From the NCBI RefSeq assembly GCF_000430825.1, contig NZ_KE387263.1, positions 214,200-278,199 on the forward strand: a stretch of DNA of 64,000 nucleotides. The letters are read 5' to 3'. This DNA comes from Chryseobacterium daeguense DSM 19388 (lineage in GTDB: Bacteria; Bacteroidota; Bacteroidia; Flavobacteriales; Weeksellaceae). Made by a program: the position numbers and the translations under genes. Below are positions 56,793-64,000 of this stretch, piece after piece; the stretch's first letter is position 1; every line of letters starts with the position of its first letter. Under the pieces are notes generated by a model that did no database searches, had not been told where the DNA came from, and saw only the letters and a list, made by a program, of their open reading frames with translations.

Positions 56793-58331
56793 GTGCAAAA
56801 GAATTATTTCATACTGTTTTTGCTTTTTATAATAACTTCCTGTGCATCCATCAGAAGACATAATGAGCAGAGAGCATCCTGCATTCCCCCTGAAAAGCTG
56901 AAGGAGGATGTGGATTTTGCCTATTCCAAACTGAAAGAAATGCATCCGCAGCTCTACTGGTATATTTCCGAAAAGGATCTTGACCGCAAATTCGACAGTA
57001 TAAAATCTACCATTACCGAACCGCTTACTCCGCTCCAGTTTTATTTTAAGCTGCAGCCCGTAATTGCCGATATTCGTGAAGGACATCTTTCTCTTCGGAT
57101 TCCGCGGAAAAAGCTTTCAGCCAAAGAAATCCGGGAGCTGGAACATAAAAAAGGAATGTTCAGCCGTTTCAGATATTATGTAAAGGATAATCAGTTATTT
57201 ATAATTGAAAATAAAGATTCCATAGATCATATTAAGCTTGGAACAGAAATACTTTCTATTAACAAAGTTCCTGTCTCAGAATTAATTCAAAAATACAGAA
57301 AACTGATCAGCAGCGATGGTTTCAATACCACTTTCCAGCCCTATTTTCTAAGAGACTGGTTCTTCTATTTTTATATTGCCGAAAACGGATTTGCGGATCA
57401 GGCAGAAATAGAAACCGTCTACAACGGTGAAAAGAAAACATATATTTTAAAAAGAGAAACAAAATCTGAAGAGGATCTTAAAAAAGATAAAGAGCTTGAA
57501 AAACGGACTGCAGAGAAAAAAATAAAAGACTATGTAGCCCTTTATGATTCTTATAACCGTAATTTCCAGTTTCTTGACAGAGACAGCAGCATTGCTTATA
57601 TAAAAGTGAAAAGCTTCTCAAAAGATTATTCCGAAAAATTTTATAAAGAAACGTTTGAAAAGATTAAAAATAAAAAGTCTGAGTTTCTTATCATCGATGT
57701 CCGGAACAATTACGGCGGGTCGCTGGATGAGATCAATAACCTGTATTCTTATCTTACCCCAAATCCGTATGCGCTGATAAAGCCATCACAGGTAACCTCA
57801 AAAGCTGCTCCTTTGAAAACCACATATTTCAGGGACAGCAATGTTTTACAATATGCTTACAAAAGTCTTACCTACCCTACTTTCTTTTTTGCCCAGGCCT
57901 TCAGCACTTATAAAAAGGACGGAAAAATTTATTATAAAATGAAAGCGGATAAAACCGCAAAGCCCAGTAAGAACACTTTTAACGGGAAAATTTTTGTTTT
58001 AATTAATGGTGGAAGCTTTTCTGCTTCAGCAATTATGACTTCCAAGCTAAAAAATGATAAACGGGTAACGCTGGTAGGTGAAGAAACCGGAGGTGCCAAT
58101 GACGGTACTGTTGCCGGATTTTATTCTTACCAGAAACTTCCTAATTCTGAGATTAATTTACCTATCGGACTGCTCCTGGTACAGCCCAACATCGCTTTTA
58201 CCCACACCAGCAGAGGCGTAATTCCTGATATTTCTGTTACGGAAACCCTTCAGGATATTATTGAAAGAAAGGATCCACAGCTGGATCGGGTAATGGAAGA
58301 GATTCAAAAAGACAAAGATTCAAAAAAATAA
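56793..58331 (+). CDS. S41-family (C-terminal processing-like) peptidase lipoprotein
   Basis: The start is GTG at 56793. The product has 512 residues and a lipobox at its N-terminus (IITSC, Cys17). A helical region is followed by a PDZ-like segment (about 130-175, with LGTEILSINKVPVSELI). The peptidase domain includes SEFLIIDVRNNYGGSL and the nucleophile in NGGSFSASAIMTSKL, with Lys about 25 residues later in the VGEETGG region. It processes C-terminal tails of periplasmic proteins, or degrades misfolded ones. The substrate is unknown. It is convergent with the 198-residue membrane protein and ends at a GC-rich hairpin. Confidence 0.88.
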   Translation: MQKNYFILFLLFIITSCASIRRHNEQRASCIPPEKLKEDVDFAYSKLKEMHPQLYWYISEKDLDRKFDSIKSTITEPLTPLQFYFKLQPVIADIREGHLSLRIPRKKLSAKEIRELEHKKGMFSRFRYYVKDNQLFIIENKDSIDHIKLGTEILSINKVPVSELIQKYRKLISSDGFNTTFQPYFLRDWFFYFYIAENGFADQAEIETVYNGEKKTYILKRETKSEEDLKKDKELEKRTAEKKIKDYVALYDSYNRNFQFLDRDSSIAYIKVKSFSKDYSEKFYKETFEKIKNKKSEFLIIDVRNNYGGSLDEINNLYSYLTPNPYALIKPSQVTSKAAPLKTTYFRDSNVLQYAYKSLTYPTFFFAQAFSTYKKDGKIYYKMKADKTAKPSKNTFNGKIFVLINGGSFSASAIMTSKLKNDKRVTLVGEETGGANDGTVAGFYSYQKLPNSEINLPIGLLLVQPNIAFTHTSRGVIPDISVTETLQDIIERKDPQLDRVMEEIQKDKDSKK

Positions 58332-58336
58332 AATTG

Positions 58337-58365
58337 GTTTCGGCGGGCCGGAGGCCCGCCGAAAC
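58337..58365. terminator. GC-rich hairpin between convergent genes
   Basis: GTTTCGGCGGGCC / GGCCCGCCGAAAC, 13 bp perfect with loop GGA. It starts 6 bp after the S41 stop and ends at the stop of the next gene. It shares GTTTCGGCGGG with the hairpin at 4356. Confidence 0.7.
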
Positions 58366-58961
58366 TATCTTTTCAATTCATTTACAAGATCCTCAATTTT
58401 CCTGATATGTTTTCCATAAAAGCTTCTGAACCATATTTTTCCAACTAAAAATAATAAAGGAGTCACGATAACTAACGACCCGATGAGAATGCTTGCTATT
58501 TCTAAATGAGTCAATGGGATGATACGCGGGATGAACTCTAAAACAATAAGCAGTTCGCAGACTAAAAAGGGTACGAAAGCAACATAAAATGCCAGATAAA
58601 ACTGCTTATTCAGTTCAAACTGGTGTAACAAATCCTGTAAGCTTTCATAAGTCTTTAATGTAGGATCGCTTATGTTTTTATAAAGTTTAAAAAATTTACT
58701 GAAAAAGAAATAAGTTACGAAAACCATTGAAGCAATTAAGATTGTAATATAAAATTTAAACTTAAATGGCGCTTCACACCAGGCAATTAATCCAAATGAA
58801 AAAATAAAAATTGCAATGGTTGACCAAAGTTCCATCCGCATATTTTTCCTTACTTTTTCAAGCGGAAGATTGATTTTATTTTTATGTTCGATGCTTATTT
58901 CGGGAGTTTGTTCTAAAGAATTATCTTCATTCCAGGCATCCTTAAGCTCATCTATATTCAT
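58365..58961 (-). CDS. Multi-pass membrane protein downstream of an ECF sigma factor
   Basis: This 198-residue protein has four membrane helices (about residues 44-62, 68-87, 118-138, 150-172) after a soluble N-terminus with MNIDELKDAWNEDNSLEQ. I recognise such proteins next to ECF sigma genes in related genomes, where they are unnamed. A role as membrane anti-sigma factor is likely but unproven. It starts 17 bp after the sigma-factor stop, so the two form one operon. Confidence 0.75.
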   Translation of the reverse strand: MNIDELKDAWNEDNSLEQTPEISIEHKNKINLPLEKVRKNMRMELWSTIAIFIFSFGLIAWCEAPFKFKFYITILIASMVFVTYFFFSKFFKLYKNISDPTLKTYESLQDLLHQFELNKQFYLAFYVAFVPFLVCELLIVLEFIPRIIPLTHLEIASILIGSLVIVTPLLFLVGKIWFRSFYGKHIRKIEDLVNELKR

Positions 58962-58978
58962 GATAATTGATTTAAAAG

Positions 58979-59479
58979 TTAGTATTTATTTGTACTTAAA
59001 ATTTCTTTCAGTTTATTTTTTGCACGGTTCATTTTTACCCTTACATTTCCTTCTGAAATTCCCATCTGTTCGGCAATTTCCTTTCCGGAAAAATTTTCCA
59101 GGTAATAGAAGATAAAAGCCTTATCGATAGCATTGAGCTGATGAATGGCCTGGTACATGGCATTGAGCTTATCTTCTTTTTCATTATCAAAATCTTCCTG
59201 CGTAATTTTGTATCCGGAAAGATCTTCATTAGCAATAAAGCTTCTTTTCTTCTCATTTTTAAGGAAAATAATGGCCGTATTTAAGGCAATTCTGTACAGC
59301 CATGTGGAAAACTGGCTTTCACCTTTGAAATTGGGATAAGCTTTCCAGACCTGATAGGTAATCTCCTGAAAAAGATCATCGCGATCGTCTTTTTCATCCA
59401 TATACATTTTAGAAATCTTGAAAATGATTCCTTTATGCTTTTCAATTTTTTCTAAAAATTCCTTTTCTAATGAGGCCAT
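58979..59479 (-). CDS. ECF RNA-polymerase sigma factor (second copy)
   Basis: The start is the ATG at 59479 (MASLEKEFLEKI). The open frame extends to 59587, but that extension is not typical of sigma factors. The 166-residue protein has region 2 with RDDLFQEITYQVWKAYPNF and STWLYRIALNTAIIFLKN (about residues 31-75), and region 4 with IDKAFIFYYLENFSGKEIAEQMGISEGNVRVKMNRAK (about 117-153). It reads a small regulon controlled by the membrane protein downstream; the signal is unknown. Confidence 0.9.
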   Translation of the reverse strand: MASLEKEFLEKIEKHKGIIFKISKMYMDEKDDRDDLFQEITYQVWKAYPNFKGESQFSTWLYRIALNTAIIFLKNEKKRSFIANEDLSGYKITQEDFDNEKEDKLNAMYQAIHQLNAIDKAFIFYYLENFSGKEIAEQMGISEGNVRVKMNRAKNKLKEILSTNKY

Positions 59480-59552
59480 GCTTATTACTCTCTTTAGAGT
59501 TAGTAGGTAGTGTAAAGATATGTTACAATATTTTATCAAAAGAATAAATAAA

Positions 59553-59577
59553 ACCCGACAGAAATATTCCTGCCGGG
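59553..59577 (-). terminator. Terminator of the M4 metalloprotease gene
   Basis: CCCGACAG...CTGCCGGG with one mismatch. On the - strand it is followed by T-rich sequence and lies 24 bp past the stop at 59601. Confidence 0.65.
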
Positions 59578-59600
59578 CCTTATACAAAAAATTTAAAAAA

Positions 59601-61616
59601 CTATTCTACTATTATTTTCTTAGCAACAGTGTTTCCTCCGGAAATTATTTTTACCAAATAAACTCCTTTCTGAACTCCGTTGATATTTACTTTATTGATT
59701 CCTTTTGTCAGCTTTTCAGATTGTTTTACCAGTTTTCCTGAAAGATCATAGATTTCAAAAGCTCCTTCGGCTTTATCATTTTCTATGGTAAACATTTGAT
59801 TTTTCACAGGGTTTGGATAGATCGCAAACTGGCTCTCTGCTCTTGCAGGAACTTCATTTGTTGCTAAAACTCCATTCCCAATACCTACTGCATACCAAGC
59901 CTTTACATTCTGAAGCTGCTCATTTCCTGAAGCTCCATAAAGATCTGTAACCGCCTGTTTTGTGGCATTATAAGCATCCATATATGTTGCATTAGGTGTT
60001 AAATAATTCATAAGCGCTCTATAAATAATTTTTTCTGCTTTCTGAATTGTAATTCCGGTAACATTGAAAGAATTTCCGATATCATTAACCCCTGAACCGC
60101 CTTTTGACAAAAGATAAAACCAATAATTTCCTACTCCGCTGTTGGTATGAACCCCGCCGTTATCATTTCCCTGATTCGGGTTTGCAGTGCTTGCCCAGAA
60201 TGTACTGTGGTAGGTATCCGGCTGGTGAGCGTCCAGCATATCCGGTCCTGAATTTGGATTCGATAAGCTTCTTAAATAGGCCGGAGCAATTACGGCAGGA
60301 TTAAGCATTCCTTCTCCCATTGTCCAGTTAGGATTTATCCCTGAATAAAATTCAATGGCAGTACCCATCATATCTGCGATGGATTCGTTAAGCGCTCCGG
60401 ATTCACCCTGATAATTTAATCCGCCTAATCCGTTTCTTGCGATAATTAAATGGGAGTATTCATGCCCGGCAACATCGATCCCTACAAATGGATTGGCTAC
60501 CACTCCGGAAGGTGTAGAGCTGTCTATACCTCCATTACCATACACCATAAAAGTAACTGTTCCCGGTACGTCCACTGCTGCTGCATTGAATCCGTTACCT
60601 GACGGAGTTCCGGTCTGTAAAGTTCCGAAATCTACGTTATAATAATTCCTGATTAGAGCACCATTTCCGTCGTAACTGTTGCGATTGAACCTGTTTACGT
60701 AATAATCATGAGCTTTTTCTATTGCCCAGTGAGCTTCTACTGCAGGTTTTGTGATGGCTGCTGTAAAATTAGGTGTGGCATTTGTATATTCTGTTGCTCC
60801 GTTAAGCAGGCCGGTAGATGTATTGAAATTCCCATCAATATTGGCCGCGTTCATTGTATGTATATTCCTTGCATTATCTTTCAGCCTGTAACTTCCGTTA
60901 TTCGAATCTACTGTAATTGCCTGAGTTCCTTTATATAATGTTGAGCTGTTAGAAGGAGTATCGGCATGATAAGATCTTGCGATTTTTTTAATAATATTTT
61001 TTGTAGAATTATCTATATAATAAGTAAATGCATTTAATGGTTTTAAAGAAAATCCATCAATTTTTGTTACATAATGGAGGCTTACTCCACGTCCGTTATC
61101 TATTTTAGTAATAACCGTTTCATAATTTGAGAAGCTGGTATTTCCCTGTGCTTTCATATCAGCAGTAGCAATATTTTCAGCTTCAGCCTGAGGAATTGCA
61201 CTTCCGGCTCCGGCATTGATGTCAGAAGAAAATTCTCCGTTTGCAAATGTAAGCTGTCCGTTTTTTTCGTGAAGTAAGATAAATTCATCCGCCACTTTTA
61301 TTCCTTTGAAATAATGCTGATAAACTTTATGCTTTATCCCTAGCTCATCAGTATTTTCTTTAACGAATTTAAATGTATGGTCTGATCCTGCTCCTAACCA
61401 TTCGTTAAAATGATTAACCAAAAAATCAGAAGAAATATCCTGCCCGCTAAAATTAGCGTAGAAATTTCCCATTGCGGAGGTCTTAGAAATTCTTGGAAGA
61501 TTTTTTACGTCGGCTTCAGTATTGTTTTTAATGGACTGAGCCTGAACAAGATTCATGGATGCAGCGGTAACTGTGGCAAAAGCTAACGCTTTAACAAGTG
61601 TAATTGTTTTTTTCAT
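59601..61616 (-). CDS. Secreted M4-family zinc metalloprotease with T9SS sorting domain
   Basis: The product has 671 residues. Signal peptide 1-26. An FTP/PepSY-type propeptide covers about 30-210. The catalytic thermolysin-like domain runs about 285-580, with H385-E386-Y-S-H389 and the third zinc ligand E411 in GALNESIADMMG, then HTNSGVGNYWFYLL. A T9SS type A domain ends the protein (about 597-671, with AIYPNPVKNQMFTI and KKIIVE). The propeptide would be removed during maturation. It is a broad-specificity extracellular protease, exported across the outer membrane by T9SS. It has its own terminator and no protease inhibitor gene nearby. Confidence 0.95.
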   Translation of the reverse strand: MKKTITLVKALAFATVTAASMNLVQAQSIKNNTEADVKNLPRISKTSAMGNFYANFSGQDISSDFLVNHFNEWLGAGSDHTFKFVKENTDELGIKHKVYQHYFKGIKVADEFILLHEKNGQLTFANGEFSSDINAGAGSAIPQAEAENIATADMKAQGNTSFSNYETVITKIDNGRGVSLHYVTKIDGFSLKPLNAFTYYIDNSTKNIIKKIARSYHADTPSNSSTLYKGTQAITVDSNNGSYRLKDNARNIHTMNAANIDGNFNTSTGLLNGATEYTNATPNFTAAITKPAVEAHWAIEKAHDYYVNRFNRNSYDGNGALIRNYYNVDFGTLQTGTPSGNGFNAAAVDVPGTVTFMVYGNGGIDSSTPSGVVANPFVGIDVAGHEYSHLIIARNGLGGLNYQGESGALNESIADMMGTAIEFYSGINPNWTMGEGMLNPAVIAPAYLRSLSNPNSGPDMLDAHQPDTYHSTFWASTANPNQGNDNGGVHTNSGVGNYWFYLLSKGGSGVNDIGNSFNVTGITIQKAEKIIYRALMNYLTPNATYMDAYNATKQAVTDLYGASGNEQLQNVKAWYAVGIGNGVLATNEVPARAESQFAIYPNPVKNQMFTIENDKAEGAFEIYDLSGKLVKQSEKLTKGINKVNINGVQKGVYLVKIISGGNTVAKKIIVE

Positions 61617-61778
61617 TTTTATGTGTTTTTAATAATGCAAATTTAAACGTTTAATCTGTATAAATAAATATTTATTTAATTTTTAACATTTTTTAGTACT
61701 GTTTACAATAAACATACCACATTAATTAATCATTTACATTATATCCAAAAATAGCAAGAATACCTTCCCCATAAAACA

Positions 61779-61805
61779 ATCCGCAATATCAATGATATTG
61801 CGGAT
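61779..61805 (-). terminator. Terminator of the GapN-like gene
   Basis: ATCCGCAATATCA / TGATATTGCGGAT, a near-perfect 13-bp palindrome, followed on the - strand by GTTTTAT. It lies 22 bp past the stop. Confidence 0.75.
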
Positions 61806-61826
61806 CATAATGTATTTAATCATTTA

Positions 61827-63452
61827 TTAAAAAATATAGTCTGTGCTCAGGAAATTAGAATCGTGATCTCTTACGATGGTATTTAATAAGTTTTTATTGG
61901 AATCCGTTACTTTGGCTGCAACCAGTGATCTGATGGAGAAAGAACGCAGCGCATCAAATACAGATAATGTACCTTCTGCACTGTCTTTTCTTCCGGTGAA
62001 AGGGAAAACGTCCGGCCCGCGCTGAGCCTGGCAATTGATATTTACACGGCTTACAAGATTTACAAAAGGATCAATAAGCTTTGAAACTTCCATAGGATCT
62101 TCACTGAAAATACTCACCTGCATCCCATGATCTGCATTCACCTGGTATTCAATAGGCTCTTCTATCTCCTCAAACGGAACAACAGGAATTACAGGCCCGA
62201 ACTGCTCTTCGTGGTACAGCTTCATATCACTGTTCACCGGATAAACTACAGCTGGGAATACAAAAGATTCTTCTGTAAATCCACCGTTTTCATTAAGAAC
62301 TTTCGCGCCTTTTGCGATGGCATCATCAATACATTCTTTCAGGTAAAGAGGTTTATTTACTTCCGGAAGCGGTGTTATTCTTACGTCATTTTCCCAAGGA
62401 AGACCGGCTTTCATTGCAGAAACAGCTGCCGTTAGTTTTTGTGTAAATTCTTCCGCTACTTCTTTTTGCACAAAAATTAATTTTAAAGCCGTACATCTCT
62501 GGCCATTAAATGAAAGTGAACCTAAAATACATTCGCTTACCGCTACATCAAGATTGGCATTTTTCGTAACAATGGCCGCATTTTTTGCATCTAAACTTAA
62601 AATTGCTCTTAACCTGTTAACTTTCGGGTGAATTTTTTTCAGTCCGTTGGCTACTTTACTGGAACCGATGAACGCCAGGACATTCACTTTTCCGCTTTCC
62701 ATAATCGGGGTGATGATCTCTGAACCTTTTCCATATAAAGTATTTACGGTTCCTCTCGGGAAAGCTTCTTTGAATGCACTTAATAAAGGATAATGTGCTA
62801 AAACACCATGTTTGGGAAGTTTAAACAAAATCGTATTTCCCATAATAAGAGCAGGGATCAGCGTGGTGAAAATTTCATTTAAAGGGTAATTGAAAGGTCC
62901 CATGCTCAGAACAACGCCAAGCGGTGCTCTTCTGATCTGTGCAATGGTTCCTTCCGCCTGCTGGAAACGGGAAGATTCTCTGTCAAGATCTTTTAAAGCA
63001 TCAATCGTCTGGTTGATATAATCCACGGTTCTGTCGAATTCCTTTGTAGAATCGGCCAGTGTTTTACCTATTTCCCACATCAGCAGTTTAATGATCAGGT
63101 CACGCTGCTGGATCATAAGATATACAAACTTCTGCATACACTTTATTCTGCCTTCTACAGACATTGTAGGCCACTCTCCCAGCCCATTGTTGTAAGCTTT
63201 TACAGATGCTTCCAGAACTTCCATTGCTTCATTCGGGCCTATATTTGGAATGTTTCCCAGAAGTTTTCTTTCCAGCCCGTTTTCTGTTTTGATGCATACG
63301 GGTGAATAAATATTCTGCACATCACCGTTCCATTGTACCAGCTCACCATTTAAGAGGTATTCCCGCTGATGGATTACGGGAACTTTGTATTCTTCGGGAA
63401 TTTCGTTTTCAGATTTGAATATTTCATGAAATTTATTCTGTGTTGAATCCAT
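61827..63452 (-). CDS. gapN: GapN-like NADP-dependent glyceraldehyde-3-phosphate dehydrogenase
   Basis: This 541-residue aldehyde dehydrogenase has the catalytic Cys320 in SFNGQRCTALK, MGPFNYPLNE (about 184-193) and EEQFGPVIPVVPFEEI. Long N- and C-terminal extensions relative to typical 480-residue ALDHs fit the GapN-like group. GapN oxidises glyceraldehyde 3-phosphate directly to 3-phosphoglycerate with NADP, bypassing ATP formation. The usual ELGGK loop reads SLDAK (residues 286-290), so the general-base Glu is missing at its normal place and an Asp lies two residues on. Substrate preference should therefore be confirmed. Confidence 0.85.
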   Translation of the reverse strand: MDSTQNKFHEIFKSENEIPEEYKVPVIHQREYLLNGELVQWNGDVQNIYSPVCIKTENGLERKLLGNIPNIGPNEAMEVLEASVKAYNNGLGEWPTMSVEGRIKCMQKFVYLMIQQRDLIIKLLMWEIGKTLADSTKEFDRTVDYINQTIDALKDLDRESSRFQQAEGTIAQIRRAPLGVVLSMGPFNYPLNEIFTTLIPALIMGNTILFKLPKHGVLAHYPLLSAFKEAFPRGTVNTLYGKGSEIITPIMESGKVNVLAFIGSSKVANGLKKIHPKVNRLRAILSLDAKNAAIVTKNANLDVAVSECILGSLSFNGQRCTALKLIFVQKEVAEEFTQKLTAAVSAMKAGLPWENDVRITPLPEVNKPLYLKECIDDAIAKGAKVLNENGGFTEESFVFPAVVYPVNSDMKLYHEEQFGPVIPVVPFEEIEEPIEYQVNADHGMQVSIFSEDPMEVSKLIDPFVNLVSRVNINCQAQRGPDVFPFTGRKDSAEGTLSVFDALRSFSIRSLVAAKVTDSNKNLLNTIVRDHDSNFLSTDYIF

Positions 63453-63722
63453 AAATATTTTATTTTTTTAATAGTGTTAAAAATTTGACAGAATAAAGGT
63501 AATTGTAAAAAATGATTTTAAAAATAGGCTGTTGATAGATTTGTTCTATTTAATGGCTGTTTGAATAAGAATTAATAAACGCAATACTTCAATCTCCATC
63601 TCCAAGGGAATTAAAATCTTTCGTTGAATAATGCAAAAATACCAGGATAAGTAAATCATTTACAGATCCTTCAACATCAATATGAACTTGCAACTATTTT
63701 TGAGACAAAATTTATATACTCT

Positions 63723-64000
63723 TTATGCTACATTTTTAGATTGATTAGACATTAAATTTTGATACTCTCTTATGGTTAAATTTCCTAAAGCTGAATGCCT
63801 TCTCTGGGTGTTGTAAAATGTTTCTATATATTCAAACACAGAGTTTTTGGCGTGGTCTCTAGTTTCATATTTATTTTGATAGACAAGTTCGGTTTTCAGA
63901 GTTTTGAAAAAACTCTCCGCTACAGCATTATCATAGCAATTTCCCTTTCCACTCATACTTCGGGTAATATTTTTCCCGACTATTGACGTAAATTCTGTGC
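63723..64000 (-). mobile_element. IS3-type transposase OrfB, C-terminal end
   Basis: The - strand frame runs off the right edge and ends at 63723. The visible 92 residues are the end of an rve integrase core: NITRSMSGKGNCYDNAVAESFFKTLKTELV (with the final catalytic Glu in AVAESFF), then HAKNSVFEYIETFYNTQRRHSALG. This is typical of IS3-family OrfB. The frame is intact in the visible part. The right end of the element should lie within about 80 bp past the stop. TTTTTGAGACAAAAT (about 63693-63708) is a candidate terminal inverted repeat, but its partner is outside the window. Confidence 0.87.

Noticed and set aside
63690..63710. Full boundaries of the IS3 element
   Set aside because: Only one end is in the window, so inverted repeats and target duplications cannot be defined.

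Overview
This 64 kb window is chromosomal DNA of a Bacteroidota bacterium, most likely a Chryseobacterium or a close Weeksellaceae relative. The evidence is the low GC content, the flavobacterial promoter form (TTTG about 19-20 nt before TAnnTTTG), A-rich leaders instead of strong Shine-Dalgarno sites, type IX secretion (T9SS) C-terminal sorting domains on two secreted enzymes, a DcaP-like porin, monomeric isocitrate dehydrogenase, a non-phosphorylating GapN-type dehydrogenase, and many small SRPBCC, VOC, DinB and SDR proteins. The genus assignment is inference. I saw no rRNA, tRNA or CRISPR array.

Layout. 1-7 kb: a truncated TPR protein, an amino-acid permease, an Mpo1-like protein, a DUF3857/transglutaminase-like protein and a tandem DUF4377 pair. 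7-12.3 kb: an SPFH protein, then a Crp/Fnr regulator followed by an operon (YceI, tautomerase, SDR, NTF2-like, nitronate monooxygenase). Its SDR carries a frameshift and its nitronate monooxygenase an in-frame stop. 12.3-16.3 kb: dGTPase, a membrane-anchored protein, a Nei/Fpg glycosylase, and a 1.1 kb AT-rich gap holding two tiny related membrane peptides. 16.3-19 kb: an operon of thioredoxin-like protein, DUF2024, a Cys-cluster MarR regulator, an AAA ATPase and YggS, with two copies of a TAGTTAGGA operator. 19-29 kb: a divergent HxlR/SDR pair, a T9SS pectate lyase-like protein, glycine dehydrogenase and a DcaP-like porin. 29-32.4 kb: a DnaJ-domain protein, a structured repeat element, and an ECF sigma factor with two small membrane-associated proteins. 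32.4-40 kb: a dense same-strand run of small SRPBCC, VOC/PhnB, HhH, hydrolase and DinB genes ending at a second Crp/Fnr regulator. 40-46 kb: a DUF763 protein ending in a sliding-clamp-type motif, thiol peroxidase, isocitrate dehydrogenase and a second HxlR/SDR pair. 46-51 kb: a haem_bd-P460 dihaem protein with a lipoprotein partner, a LytS/LytTR two-component system, DUF1223 and DoxX. 51-56.6 kb: an AraC regulator with aldo/keto reductase and MFS exporter, then small secreted, GNAT and metallo-hydrolase genes. 56.7-64 kb: an S41 peptidase, a second ECF sigma with a likely membrane partner, an M4 T9SS metalloprotease, GapN-like dehydrogenase and the end of an IS3-type transposase.

How it works together. 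Several regulators sit beside sequence that could be their operators. Each Crp/Fnr gene is followed by a palindrome about 41 bp upstream of a predicted start. The MarR operon has two matching operators. The AraC gene and its downstream operon share a half-site, and the two HxlR/SDR spacers share TGATAC half-sites. Intergenic DNA is rich in dispersed palindromes and microsatellite-like purine repeats. No phage or large island is visible; the most unusual items are the paired mini-peptides, the DUF763 clamp motif, the structured element near 30.1 kb and the decaying 9.2-12.3 kb operon.
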